This document shows positions 43,119 through 52,217 of a stretch of 64,000 bases of DNA, in pieces. Within the stretch, counting starts at the first letter, position 1. Every line of letters begins with the position of its first letter. Position numbers and translations under genes: made by a program. The DNA comes from Bacillus alkalisoli (lineage in GTDB: Bacteria > Bacillota > Bacilli > Bacillales > Bacillaceae_I), in assembly GCF_002797415.1 (NCBI RefSeq), contig NZ_KZ454944.1, forward strand, positions 2,746,665 through 2,810,664. Reading direction: 5' to 3'. The notes beneath the pieces are model-generated. The model saw only the letters and a list, made by a program, of their open reading frames with translations, had not been told where the DNA came from and did no database searches.

Positions 43119-43318
43119 CTGTTGATTTCCGCGCAAGGCTTCGCTTTCTGCGGGCGTGTCTAGGTCTAGCGGCTAGCTCCTCGAGTCATAAACCATGGTC
43201 ATCTCGAGGACAAAGAACGCCCTCAAGCTCCCCCTGTCTTATGCTAGTCGGAGCTGAACGAGCCGCTTTCATTTTTCGTGGCGCCGTGGAGTCTCAGCCT
43301 TGCACGGAAATTAACAAG
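43119..43318. repeat. GC-rich dispersed repeat, copy 2, with a second element nested inside
   Basis: Outer arms CTGTTGATTTCCGCGCAAGG and CCTTGCACGGAAATTAACAA match those of the copy at 61874-61946. Between GCGGGC (near 43155) and GTGGAGTCTC (near 43290) lies about 120 bp that the short copy lacks. That insert has its own inverted repeats: AGCGGCTAGCTCC with GGAGCTGAACGAGCCGCT, and CTCGAG on both sides of a 17-nt loop. No gene is present. Confidence 0.65.
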
Positions 43319-43348
43319 GTAATAATATTTAAATATCAACACTAAGCA

Positions 43349-44707
43349 TTATAACAACCCTCTATTCAGCATGTCGATGTAGTGAGAGACGGCGACGGTG
43401 GCTAGGTTTTCTTCTTTTGTTTCTATCATTGGTAAGCCTTGTTTTTCCCATCGAAGCTTTTCTCTTTTTTTACGTAGCAACTGCTTTTGAGCCATGCTTT
43501 TTTCCATCGCTTTTTGCAGTGTGTCTGGTTCTTCCTTAGATTTCGCTGCGAGCATTTCGTCTTCTACACCTACCATGAAAAATAAGTGCCTTTTTCTTAG
43601 ACGAACTAAGTAGTACATAGTGCTTTCTTCAAATAAAAAAGTACGCACATCACTAAATAGTAACAAAAGGCTTCTCTTTTTTTGTACAGTTTGTAAATAG
43701 TTTAGGACTGCACCATAATTGGATTCATATGCATCCACTTCTAAATGATAAATAGACTTCAAAATCGTTTGTAGGTGTGGCATCCCTTTTGCAGGCGGAA
43801 CATATACTTTTACTTCTTTTGAAAATGCTAGCACACTTACATAATCCCCATTTCGCAATGCTGCTGTCGCTACTGTTACCGCCGCTTCTAACGACTTTTC
43901 CAAACGGTTACCCGTATTAAGTTCAGCACCCATCATTCGTCCACAATCTATTAATATCGTAATGTTTTTTCCATGTTCAGGTTCGTATTCATTTGTCATC
44001 ACTTCACGTAACTTGGCTGTTTGGCGCCAGTTTATTTTCCGCGGATCATCACCGATGGCATATGTTCTTATTTTAGAAAACTCACCACCATTACTTACTT
44101 GTTTCCTAATTTTAGCACCTTCATGAAGTAAGTATTTCTGCGCATTTTCTAAGTAACTTTTTGATTCTGTTAGATCTGGTATAACTTTGATGTTCCCCTC
44201 TAATTGTACTGCCGTTTGCTTTTTCCAAAGGCCTAGCTTACTAAAATATCGAACATACAGTTTCGATAGAGAATAGTTTCCGCGAATAGTCGCAAGCGTT
44301 TCATAGATTAAAGATGTGCTTTTCTCCCTCTCTGCTATCCCTTTGAGTGGAAATGGACGTTGAAATGATTGTGGAAGATCGTCAAACATTTCAAACTTTA
44401 TTGTATGATTCGAAAAATTTTGTATGGAAATATGGACGTCATACTTTATACCACGCTCAAGTTCGCTAGTCATTTCTCGTTTAAACTTTAATTTCTCTTT
44501 TTTGGGAGACAGTAGTAAATCAATTAAAGTTAAAGAAATAAACAACACATTTAAGATAAAAATCTCAAGCCACCCTATCCCAAAAAAGGTAAGAAGAAAT
44601 AGTATGGACGAAAGTATTCCATACAAAACTACTAGTTTCTTCGTTGGAACTATGCCTTTATCGCGGAACAGGAATCGACCCGACAAGTTCTTCCATAATT
44701 TGATCAA
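43349..44707 (-). CDS. DUF58 domain protein (vWA-like, MoxR partner)
   Basis: A 452-residue membrane protein with two N-terminal helices (near 25-65) and then a beta-rich part and a DUF58/vWA-like domain: GDDPRKINWRQTAKLREVMTN (shown from about residue 215) and ILIDCGRMMG with a metal-site-like Asp. DUF58 proteins always accompany MoxR ATPases. Start: TTG at 44707 inside the MoxR gene (50-bp overlap), with GGAGGGG eight bases upstream. It is the last gene of the minus-strand operon. Confidence 0.87.
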   Translation of the reverse strand: MIKLWKNLSGRFLFRDKGIVPTKKLVVLYGILSSILFLLTFFGIGWLEIFILNVLFISLTLIDLLLSPKKEKLKFKREMTSELERGIKYDVHISIQNFSNHTIKFEMFDDLPQSFQRPFPLKGIAEREKSTSLIYETLATIRGNYSLSKLYVRYFSKLGLWKKQTAVQLEGNIKVIPDLTESKSYLENAQKYLLHEGAKIRKQVSNGGEFSKIRTYAIGDDPRKINWRQTAKLREVMTNEYEPEHGKNITILIDCGRMMGAELNTGNRLEKSLEAAVTVATAALRNGDYVSVLAFSKEVKVYVPPAKGMPHLQTILKSIYHLEVDAYESNYGAVLNYLQTVQKKRSLLLLFSDVRTFLFEESTMYYLVRLRKRHLFFMVGVEDEMLAAKSKEEPDTLQKAMEKSMAQKQLLRKKREKLRWEKQGLPMIETKEENLATVAVSHYIDMLNRGLL

Positions 44708-45587
44708 CAGTCGTCCCCTCCAATTCTACATGTGGAGATAATTGGATACGGTGTCTTAAACTTGGTCGTGTCACCATTTTCACATCATCCGGTGTGACGT
44801 AATCACGACCTGAGAGATACGCCCAAGATTGAGCAGCTTTGCCAATCGCAATTCCTGCCCTTGTACTAGCTCCAACCGTAATCATTTCAGTTTCACGTGT
44901 TTTACGAACAATTTGCATGATATAATCTAGTACACTATCATTTAGCGTAACGTTTTCAATCTCTTTTCTAATAGTTAAGAAAGTTTCTAAGTCGAGTGTT
45001 TGTTCTACCTCATGTAATTGCATTCTATTTTCCATCACTTGTTTTAGCACATTCTTTTCTTCTTCAAAAGATGGAAAATTAATTTTCAACTTGAATAAAA
45101 AACGGTCTTGTTGAGCTTCTGGTAACGGATATGTACCTTCGTACTCAATCGGGTTTTGTGTGGCAACAACAAAGAAAATTTCTGGTAATGGATATGTCTC
45201 GCCTTGAATGGTTACTTGTTTTTCTTCCATCGCTTCTAGGAGAGCAGCTTGTGTTTTTGCTGGAGTACGGTTGATTTCATCCGCTAACAGAATGTTTGTA
45301 AAAACTGGACCTTTTAACGTTTCAAAATTATTATCCTTCAAGTTGTAGATAGCACTTCCGGTAATATCACTAGGAAGCAAGTCAGGCGTAAATTGAATTC
45401 GTTTGAAATCTCCGCCTAGTAATCTAGCAAGTGTACGCACCATTTGTGTTTTCCCAGTACCGGGAACACCCTCTAACAAAACATGTCCTCCCGCTAGAAC
45501 AGCAGACAACAATAGTTTAATATTCGTACTTTGTCCAAGTATTCTATGTTCATATCTTTCTAGTAGCAATGCTAATTTCGGATTCAT
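44658..45587 (-). CDS. MoxR-family AAA+ ATPase
   Basis: A 309-residue AAA+ ATPase: Walker A LLEGVPGTGKTQMV (near residue 38), Walker B LLADEINRTPAKTQAALLEAM (near 100), sensor ATQNPIEYEGTYPLPEAQQD, and Arg fingers in DRFLFKL. MoxR proteins are thought to work as chaperones that mature partner complexes, here with the DUF58 protein. Its ATG overlaps the DUF4350 stop by 4 bp (ATGA) with GAGGGG upstream. Confidence 0.95.
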   Translation of the reverse strand: MNPKLALLLERYEHRILGQSTNIKLLLSAVLAGGHVLLEGVPGTGKTQMVRTLARLLGGDFKRIQFTPDLLPSDITGSAIYNLKDNNFETLKGPVFTNILLADEINRTPAKTQAALLEAMEEKQVTIQGETYPLPEIFFVVATQNPIEYEGTYPLPEAQQDRFLFKLKINFPSFEEEKNVLKQVMENRMQLHEVEQTLDLETFLTIRKEIENVTLNDSVLDYIMQIVRKTRETEMITVGASTRAGIAIGKAAQSWAYLSGRDYVTPDDVKMVTRPSLRHRIQLSPHVELEGTTVDQIMEELVGSIPVPR

Positions 45588-46717
45588 TCCCCTTCAACCT
45601 CTTTTCTTAAATTATCTATTCTTTTAGACCAGCTTAAATAATCTTTTTTACTTAAATGAGTATCGTCTAAAACTTTCTCCATTCCATTTATAAAATTACG
45701 TTGTTCTTCTTTTGTCATTCGTTTACACTTTCGCTCAAGTTGGTCTTCTGTATCTTTCCAACTTTTAGAAAAAGGAATACCCCATTTTTCTTGTAGCAAT
45801 AATTTCACGTATTCTACTTGTACATGTAATGATTCATGGTAGCTACGCCCCTGTAAATTCCATGCGGATAATGCTTTAATGCTTTCGTCACTAAATCGTA
45901 CTGATTCTTCTCTAGCCACTAATATTGGACCGAACCTTTTACCTCTTTTCCACAATATAAAGGAAGTTAGTAAAATCCCTTGAATTAACAGAAAAGTAAA
46001 CCAAAGTGGATAAGCACGGACGTAGTTCATAAAGCCCTTTGATTGATGAATGTACTCATCAAACAAAACCTTGTCAAAAGTAAGTTCATTAAATAAAGAT
46101 AGAAGTAAAGGCAAATGGTCGTCTTTTAAAATCAACTTGTTCGTCATCCATTGAGGAGTATTTGCTATAATCAACGTACCGTTTCCAACATGTCGCTTAA
46201 TGGCAATTACTCCTACTTGATCATTCAGTAGGACTTTATCTGTATTTGCTGGCATTAACCTTACAAATGAATAAATATCCGCCATAAATTCTTTTCCATC
46301 ATTGTCGGTTACCGTTGTGAACATTTCCTCACTCATATCTCCTGGAATAATCTTTGTTGACAAATCAAACATGTCCTTTGGATTATTTTGTAATAATAAA
46401 ATAGAATTGCCATTGGCTAAAAATTGTTCGTATTTTACGAACTCTTCAGAACTAGGCATGAAAAACGGTTCCACCATTATTAATAGATTACCAGCTGAGG
46501 TAGGAAGTAATTCTGGTGAATGGTTCCAGGTTGTCACTTCAAACTCTTTCTCCAAATATGTATAAATGGCCTTTACCCCTGTAGGTGATGGAGAGTTCGA
46601 TACATATGGTGGATATTGTTCCCGACTAGTTGGGGATGTCATAAAACTAATGAAGAGAAACAGTAATAAAAGTAGCAGGAGCCATAGCCATGATTGTTTC
46701 AAGATTCTTTTTTGCAT
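45584..46717 (-). CDS. DUF4350 domain membrane protein
   Basis: A 377-residue protein with an N-terminal anchor (LWLLLLLLLFLFISFM), an outer domain of about 200 residues with YPPYVSNSPSPTGVKAIYTYL and LLIMVEPFF, as in DUF4350, then a second helix near 240 (WFTFLLIQGILLTSFILW) and a cytoplasmic tail with RGRSYHESLHVQVEYVK. It belongs to the DUF4129-DUF4350-MoxR-DUF58 unit known in bacilli. AAAGGAG precedes the ATG. Confidence 0.85.
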   Translation of the reverse strand: MQKRILKQSWLWLLLLLLLFLFISFMTSPTSREQYPPYVSNSPSPTGVKAIYTYLEKEFEVTTWNHSPELLPTSAGNLLIMVEPFFMPSSEEFVKYEQFLANGNSILLLQNNPKDMFDLSTKIIPGDMSEEMFTTVTDNDGKEFMADIYSFVRLMPANTDKVLLNDQVGVIAIKRHVGNGTLIIANTPQWMTNKLILKDDHLPLLLSLFNELTFDKVLFDEYIHQSKGFMNYVRAYPLWFTFLLIQGILLTSFILWKRGKRFGPILVAREESVRFSDESIKALSAWNLQGRSYHESLHVQVEYVKLLLQEKWGIPFSKSWKDTEDQLERKCKRMTKEEQRNFINGMEKVLDDTHLSKKDYLSWSKRIDNLRKEVEGE

Positions 46718-46722
46718 CAGTG

Positions 46723-47370
46723 TTATGACTCCTTTCCGTCTTCTTTATTGTGCATATTTTTTTCTAGCCAACTTGCCACTTCTTTTGCAAAAGGTTCATA
46801 TTCTTCTGGCTTAATTCTTCGTTCACCGTATGTTGCTTCATCAAACAGAAGGACCATTTCCTTAAAAAATGTCGCAGCATCACGGTTAACTTTTAATAAC
46901 TCCTCATAATACTCCCAGTTTGTTTTCCAAATTTTCGCCTTGAGCCATTCTTGCTCATGGAAAAATAATAGAATAGCTAAAAAGGAATGACGAGTCGCTT
47001 TTGTATAGTGCATATTTTCTTCTTGACGTTTTGCTTCTGCTAAATGCATTTCTGACGTCCATTCTAATTCGTGTGAAGAGTAAACTGGAGCATTTTTTCC
47101 TGCCTTACTTCTTCTACTAAAGGATGGATTCATATAAACTAACACAATGATTGCTACTATTATTAATATAATAATAAGGAAGTAGATAAATAGTGTTGAG
47201 GAGAGACCTGTTGCCCCCATATTTCCAAAAACAGAGGCTAGCATTTCATTTATCCACTCTTGAATTCTCGCCCACATTTTTTCAAGAAATGTTTGGTTAT
47301 AGTATGCTTGATATTCTTGTTCGCTTACTATTTTTTCTAGTTCATTTCGCACTTCATTTGTTTGTTTCAT
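46723..47370 (-). CDS. DUF4129 domain membrane protein
   Basis: A 215-residue protein: a soluble N-terminus with a WARIQEWINEML amphipathic helix, one membrane helix (TLFIYFLIIILIIVAIIVLVY, near 60-80), and a C-terminal cytoplasmic domain with LAEAKRQEENMHYTKATRHSFLA, the DUF4129 pattern. It is the first gene of the DUF4129-DUF4350-MoxR-DUF58 operon; the stop is 5 bp before the next start. Confidence 0.82.
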   Translation of the reverse strand: MKQTNEVRNELEKIVSEQEYQAYYNQTFLEKMWARIQEWINEMLASVFGNMGATGLSSTLFIYFLIIILIIVAIIVLVYMNPSFSRRSKAGKNAPVYSSHELEWTSEMHLAEAKRQEENMHYTKATRHSFLAILLFFHEQEWLKAKIWKTNWEYYEELLKVNRDAATFFKEMVLLFDEATYGERRIKPEEYEPFAKEVASWLEKNMHNKEDGKES

Positions 47371-47426
47371 TTCATATCACCTAACTTTATGTAGGACTGT
47401 TTTTTGCTTAGTTAATTAACGGAATG

Positions 47427-47462
47427 AAGCGGGCTTTCCTTCTTATTGGAAGGGGCCCGCTT
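47427..47462. terminator. Hairpin between the DUF4129 operon and the upstream gene
   Basis: AAGCGGGC / GCCCGCTT with an inner CCTTC/GGAAGG stem. The T run is short (TTTTATG on the plus strand, none on the minus), so it may act as a processing or attenuating structure behind the gene at 47504. Confidence 0.5.
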
Positions 47463-47503
47463 TTATGTTATTTCATTCAATAAGATCTTAGTTTTGATGA
47501 AAT

Positions 47504-48427
47504 TTAAACAGTTTTACTATTATATTCTTCGATCATATCTTTTAAATCATCGCCATCATGACGAATCTTTAAATCGAAGAAGACTACTGCAAATCCAATA
47601 CCGAATATCATCGTCGTAAACGCAGTTAGAACATCTTGAATTAATGTAAATAACACACTGTTACCAAGTAATGCGCCAAACGCTATCTCTACTGCAAATC
47701 CAATGGCAAGAATGATTAAGGTAAAGATAATATACAGACCAATAATATTCCAAACTCTACCTCTAGTTAAGTTCCAGCTTCTCGTTAAACCAGGAGATTC
47801 ATAATCAATAACAACGGATCCGATATAGAAACTCCATCTAGTTAATAGATAGAAGATTGGGATTGCTGCAGCTAGAAAAATAATAAATGTAAAAATGATG
47901 CTAGCTACTGGCCCCATCATAAATGCAGAGAATGTAATCATAAAAATTCCAATAACAGCAACTGTTATGAGCCCCCCTGTTATAAGACCATAAAGAATAC
48001 TACTCCCAAGAATTGCCCAAAAGCGTGAAAATGCTCCTTTTACTACTGTTCCAAATGTAAAGTTCTCATTTTTACGAAGGTGATTTATTCCTAAAAGTAT
48101 AGCTGCATATAATAATGGATAAATGATTAATGAAATAAAATCAACGAATCCTATTAATACGTCAGCTCCAGTTAACGGAACTACTTCATCCGACATCATA
48201 TCTTCTCCAAATGAAGATAAAATACGGTCTAGCCAACCTTCCCCTACACCAACTTCACGTATGAAGCTTGTTCCAGTAGACAATCTTGCTAAAGCTTTAA
48301 TCAAGAAGAATGGTCCGAAAAACAGTAAAGAAACAAAGAAAAATACTTTAAAATGGCTTTTACTTAACTTAAAAGTTACATCCAAAATTTCACCAAATCG
48401 CTTCGGCCTATTTAACTTACTAATCAC
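47504..48427 (-). CDS. Multi-pass membrane protein of the DUF975/GPDP-membrane type
   Basis: A protein of about 307 residues with six helices after a basic N-terminus (KLNRPKRFGEILDVTFKLSKS). Segments such as RWSFYIGSVVIDYESPGLTRSWNLTRGRVW resemble the membrane part that stands in front of glycerophosphodiester phosphodiesterases and DUF975 proteins; no catalytic domain is present. It lies upstream of the DUF4129-MoxR operon and may belong to it. Start: GTG at 48427 with GGGGACGG upstream, preferred over 48457. Confidence 0.7.
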   Translation of the reverse strand: MISKLNRPKRFGEILDVTFKLSKSHFKVFFFVSLLFFGPFFLIKALARLSTGTSFIREVGVGEGWLDRILSSFGEDMMSDEVVPLTGADVLIGFVDFISLIIYPLLYAAILLGINHLRKNENFTFGTVVKGAFSRFWAILGSSILYGLITGGLITVAVIGIFMITFSAFMMGPVASIIFTFIIFLAAAIPIFYLLTRWSFYIGSVVIDYESPGLTRSWNLTRGRVWNIIGLYIIFTLIILAIGFAVEIAFGALLGNSVLFTLIQDVLTAFTTMIFGIGFAVVFFDLKIRHDGDDLKDMIEEYNSKTV

Positions 48428-48544
48428 AATATACCGTCCCCTTTTCACATAATTCAAATATGTAATATATTGCTATATTAATATCCTATTATTGTACCAT
48501 CAAATAGAAAAAAGTAGTGTAAAAATTTCATAAACTTTCAAATT

Positions 48545-48580
48545 ATTACAAATTCATTTCAGGTGCCTGGCACTTGTAAT
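48545..48580. repeat. Short dispersed repeat with GTGCCTGGCAC core, copy 3
   Basis: ATTACAA, TTTCAG and GTGCCTGGCACTTGT blocks as in the copy at 26003. The palindromic core GTGCCTGGCAC is perfect here apart from its centre. It lies 18 bp behind the fruA terminator. Confidence 0.6.
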
Positions 48581-48598
48581 ATGATTGAAATACAAAAA

Positions 48599-48629
48599 GG
48601 AGAAGAGTCAAAGTGAGAGACTCTTCTCC
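48599..48629 (-). terminator. Rho-independent terminator of the fructose operon
   Basis: GGAGAAGAGTC / GACTCTTCTCC with a 9-nt loop, followed on the minus strand by TTTTTGTATTTC. It lies 8 bp past the fruA stop. Confidence 0.9.
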
Positions 48630-48636
48630 AAGATGT

Positions 48637-50505
48637 TTATGCTGTTGCTTGTTTTTTTAGTAAACCTACCATTAATGCTGTAATTACTGTACCGATTGCA
48701 ATTGCTAACACGTATAGTGCTATGCTACCAGTAACGATTGGAATAACGAATATTCCTCCGTGAGGTGCTGGTAATCCAATACCGAATAACATAACTAGTG
48801 CACCTGAAACAGCTGACCCTACAACAAGGGAAGGTATAACACGTAATGGATCTGCAGCTGCAAACGGAATCGCACCTTCTGTTATAAACGTTGCCCCCAT
48901 TACGTAACATGTTTTACCTGCTTCACGCTCTTGTTTATTGAATTTCTTCTTAAATAATGTCGTTGCTAATGCTAACCCTAGTGGTGGAACCATACCTGCT
49001 GCCATAATCGCTGCATGTGGAGCGAAGTTTCCTGCATCAATCATCGCGATTCCGAATGTAAATGCTGCTTTATTAATTGGTCCACCCATATCAATTGCCA
49101 TCATCGCTCCTAAAAGCAATCCTAAAAACACTAAGTTACCAGAACCAAGTCCACCTAACCAAGATGTTAATCCATTATTAAATGCTTTTAATGGTGTAAC
49201 AAGCCATAGCATCATCATTCCTGTAATAAAAATTCCAAATAAAGGATATAGTAATACTGGCTTTATTCCTTCTAATGATGCTGGAAGTCCTTTTAAGGCA
49301 TATTTCAAACCAAGAACAATATATCCTGCTAAGAATCCTGCAATAATACCACCTAAAAATCCTGCTTCACCAGTTGCGGCAATTAATCCTCCAACCATAC
49401 CTGCTGCAAGTCCAGGGCGATCAGCAATACTCAAAGCGATAAATCCTGCTAACACAGGTATCATTAGCCCAAACGCATTTCCACCACCAATGGTCATTAA
49501 CGCTTCAGCAAACCAATGATAATCAGGATGACTTGGATCAAATGCTTCAATTCCAAACATAAAAGATATCGCGATTAATATTCCTCCACCAACAACAAAT
49601 GGAAGCATGTTAGAAACACCATTCATCAGATGTTTATAAAATCCTGAACGTTCTTTTACCCCTTCTGTTTTTGCAGATGATTTATCAGTACCAGTATAAA
49701 CTGTACCATCTCCCTTGCTAGCCTTGACTAAAAGTTCTTCTGGTTTTCTAATGGCTTGTGCTACTGGAACTTGAATAATTCTCTTTCCATGAAAACGTTC
49801 CATATCGACATGTTTATCTGCTGCCACAATAATTCCTACAGCTGAGTCTATGTCTTCTGCTGTTAATTCATTTTTCACACCACTTGAACCATTTGTTTCC
49901 ACCTTAACAGTAAATCCTAATTCTTTTGCTTTATTTTTCAGAGCATCTGCAGCCATATAAGTATGAGCGATACCTGTAGGACAAGCAGTAACAGCTAAGA
50001 TTATTCCAGTTGAGGTTACATTTACCTCTACAACTTCTTCTTGGAATAATTCTTTTTCCTTATAATCTATTAAATTAATAATCTCGCTTTTAGAAGTAGC
50101 TCTTACTAACTTGTTGCGAAAATCTACATCCATTAACATAGATGATAGTCTAGATAGTGTCTCTAAATGAGCATTATTAGCTCCTTCACTCGCTGCTATC
50201 ATAAAAAATAAGTGACTTGGTTGGCCATCTAACGCTTCATAGTCTACTCCCTGCTTGGAGCGTCCAAAAGCAATTGCCGGAGTTTTAACAGCGTTTGTTT
50301 TAGCATGCGGAATAGCTATACCTTCTCCAATACCAGTAGTACTTTGAGCCTCACGAGCCAAAATTGCTTCTTCAAATTTTCGCTTATCTTCTAATTTCCC
50401 AGCAGAATCTAACGTATTCACTAACTCTTGAATCACATTACTTTTTGAAATTGAACTTAGTTCTAATTTGACCGTTTGTTCTGTTAATAAATCAGTGATT
50501 TTCAT
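48637..50505 (-). CDS. fruA: PTS fructose transporter, EIIABC
   Basis: A 622-residue fructose-specific permease with three fused parts. EIIA (1-145) has its phosphorylated His67 in EGIAIPHAKT; EIIB (about 165-260) has Cys175 in TACPTGIAHTYMAADAL; EIIC (about 290-620) has eight or nine helices with the GGxNAFGLMIPVLAGF and HGGIFV regions. It brings in fructose as fructose 1-phosphate. It is the third gene of fruR-fruK-fruA and ends at a strong terminator. ATG at 50505 has AGGAGG upstream. Confidence 0.97.
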   Translation of the reverse strand: MKITDLLTEQTVKLELSSISKSNVIQELVNTLDSAGKLEDKRKFEEAILAREAQSTTGIGEGIAIPHAKTNAVKTPAIAFGRSKQGVDYEALDGQPSHLFFMIAASEGANNAHLETLSRLSSMLMDVDFRNKLVRATSKSEIINLIDYKEKELFQEEVVEVNVTSTGIILAVTACPTGIAHTYMAADALKNKAKELGFTVKVETNGSSGVKNELTAEDIDSAVGIIVAADKHVDMERFHGKRIIQVPVAQAIRKPEELLVKASKGDGTVYTGTDKSSAKTEGVKERSGFYKHLMNGVSNMLPFVVGGGILIAISFMFGIEAFDPSHPDYHWFAEALMTIGGGNAFGLMIPVLAGFIALSIADRPGLAAGMVGGLIAATGEAGFLGGIIAGFLAGYIVLGLKYALKGLPASLEGIKPVLLYPLFGIFITGMMMLWLVTPLKAFNNGLTSWLGGLGSGNLVFLGLLLGAMMAIDMGGPINKAAFTFGIAMIDAGNFAPHAAIMAAGMVPPLGLALATTLFKKKFNKQEREAGKTCYVMGATFITEGAIPFAAADPLRVIPSLVVGSAVSGALVMLFGIGLPAPHGGIFVIPIVTGSIALYVLAIAIGTVITALMVGLLKKQATA

Positions 50506-50520
50506 TGATAATCCTCCTTT

Positions 50521-51432
50521 TTATACAACTTCTATATTTATTTTTTCTAGTAAACTTTGCACTTGGAATTTTTGGCATAAATCATTTGAAAAAGCAGTAG
50601 CGCTTCCTGCAGCAACTCCATACTGTAATGCTTCTTTAACATTTCCACTAATAGAATATCCTGCTAAAAATCCTGCTACTAACGAATCACCTGCGCCAAC
50701 AGAGTTCTTCACTTCTCCTTTTGGTGCTTTTGCTACGTACACTCCTTCACTTGAATAAAGTAGTGCACCATCTCCAGCTAAGGAAACGATAATGTTCTCG
50801 ACACCTTGCTCATGAATCTTCGCCGCGTACATTATTGCTTCTTTCCTATCTTTAATTTCTACTCCAAACAAATCTCCTAATTCATGATGGTTTGGCTTAA
50901 TTAAAAATGGTTTATAAGCTAATATATTTTTTAGCGTTTTTCCACCAGTATCAACGACAACTTTTACGTTTTTTAATGCGCACTTCTTTATTAAGTCTAC
51001 ATACATTGTGGATTTCATTGTTTCAGGAATGCTACCTGCTAAAACAACTACATCACCTTCTGTAATCCTAGCAAACTGACGTAGGAACAGTTCCATTCCT
51101 TCTTCATTTACTATCGGACCAGCTCCATTTATCTCTGTTTCGCTTTCTGCTTTTAACTTCACGTTAATGCGAGTTTTGCCAGCCACTTCTACAAATCGTT
51201 CTTTAATATCTTCTTCAAGCATTTTTTCTTTAATAAATTCACCTGTAAAACCAGCGGTAAATCCTAATGCTGTATTTGGTACACCTAGACGTGTTAATAC
51301 GCGAGATACATTGATACCTTTTCCACCTGGATAGTACATTACTTCTTGTGCTCTGTTCACTGTACCCTCTTGAAATAAATCTACCTTCATCACATAGTCA
51401 ATGGATGGATTTAACGTTACTGTATATATCAT
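50521..51432 (-). CDS. fruK: 1-phosphofructokinase
   Basis: A 303-residue PfkB-family sugar kinase: TLNPSIDYVM at the N-terminus, GGKGINVSRVL (36-46), and the catalytic GAGDSLVAGFLAGY (near 245-258) with the general-base Asp. It phosphorylates fructose 1-phosphate from FruA to fructose 1,6-bisphosphate. It overlaps fruR by 4 bp (ATGA) and precedes fruA by 15 bp. Confidence 0.97.
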   Translation of the reverse strand: MIYTVTLNPSIDYVMKVDLFQEGTVNRAQEVMYYPGGKGINVSRVLTRLGVPNTALGFTAGFTGEFIKEKMLEEDIKERFVEVAGKTRINVKLKAESETEINGAGPIVNEEGMELFLRQFARITEGDVVVLAGSIPETMKSTMYVDLIKKCALKNVKVVVDTGGKTLKNILAYKPFLIKPNHHELGDLFGVEIKDRKEAIMYAAKIHEQGVENIIVSLAGDGALLYSSEGVYVAKAPKGEVKNSVGAGDSLVAGFLAGYSISGNVKEALQYGVAAGSATAFSNDLCQKFQVQSLLEKINIEVV

Positions 51433-52178
51433 GTTGCCACCACCAATGTTGTTTTTTCTGAAAATGCTTTGTAAACTTCATCTTCTATATTGCTAGTAAT
51501 TAATGTGGCTTCTTCCAAATTAATGATCTTAGCAAATGTAACTTCATTTATTTTCGTTTCGTCTGCCACTACGAAAGACTGTTGAGCCAATTTAATGGCT
51601 AAGTTTTTCAAATGAGCTTCTTCTGGGTCTGGGGTTGTGTACCCTGCCTTTAAATGCACACCATTTGCTCCGATGAAAGCCTTATCAAAATTGTACAGCT
51701 GTAAACTTTGACTAGCTTTACTTCCAATAATTGCTCCAGTTTTATTTTTCATAAAACCGCCGACAATATAAGTAGGGATACCTTTATCCATTAATAACTG
51801 AATATGGTCATACCCATTCGTTACAACCGTGATATTTTTTTGTGTTAAATGTGGGATGATATGATATGTCGTGGATCCAGCGTCAAGAAAAATACAATCT
51901 CCTTCGCTTACAAACTCTGCCGCTTTTTTGGCAATAAGTTGTTTCGCCTCTAAATTCCGGGATGATTTTTCTAATAGTGTCGGTTCTTCACCTTTTTGAT
52001 GAAGCTTCGCCGCACCACCATGAACACGTTTTAGTTTATTTTCTTCTTCTAATTGACTTAGATCTCTTCTAATCGTAGATTCAGAAGCGCCTGTTTCTTC
52101 TGTTAATTCTTGTATTTTTACAACATTTTTATGTTGAATTAAATCTAATATCTTTTTTTGTCTTTCTGGCGTTAGCAT
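51429..52178 (-). CDS. fruR: DeoR-family fructose operon repressor
   Basis: A 249-residue DeoR-type regulator: N-terminal helix-turn-helix with TPERQKKILDLIQHK and ASESTIRRDLSQLEEE, then the effector domain with CIFLDAGSTTYH and the conserved KAFIGANGVHLKAG. It should sense fructose 1-phosphate and repress this operon. Start: ATG at 52178 with AAAAGGTG upstream; an in-frame start at 52256 would lie upstream of the promoter's -10 box and is excluded. Confidence 0.95.
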   Translation of the reverse strand: MLTPERQKKILDLIQHKNVVKIQELTEETGASESTIRRDLSQLEEENKLKRVHGGAAKLHQKGEEPTLLEKSSRNLEAKQLIAKKAAEFVSEGDCIFLDAGSTTYHIIPHLTQKNITVVTNGYDHIQLLMDKGIPTYIVGGFMKNKTGAIIGSKASQSLQLYNFDKAFIGANGVHLKAGYTTPDPEEAHLKNLAIKLAQQSFVVADETKINEVTFAKIINLEEATLITSNIEDEVYKAFSEKTTLVVAT

Positions 52179-52217
52179 ATAATCACCTTTTTGTATTGTT
52201 TTGTAGTGCTTACTTTT

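Noticed and set aside
43088-43345. Eighty-five-codon plus-strand frame
   Set aside because: It translates the GC-rich repeat at 43119-43318 and starts inside a terminator hairpin.
48637-50505. Several long frames on the opposite strand of fruA and other genes
   Set aside because: They are shadows of well-conserved genes with intact domains.
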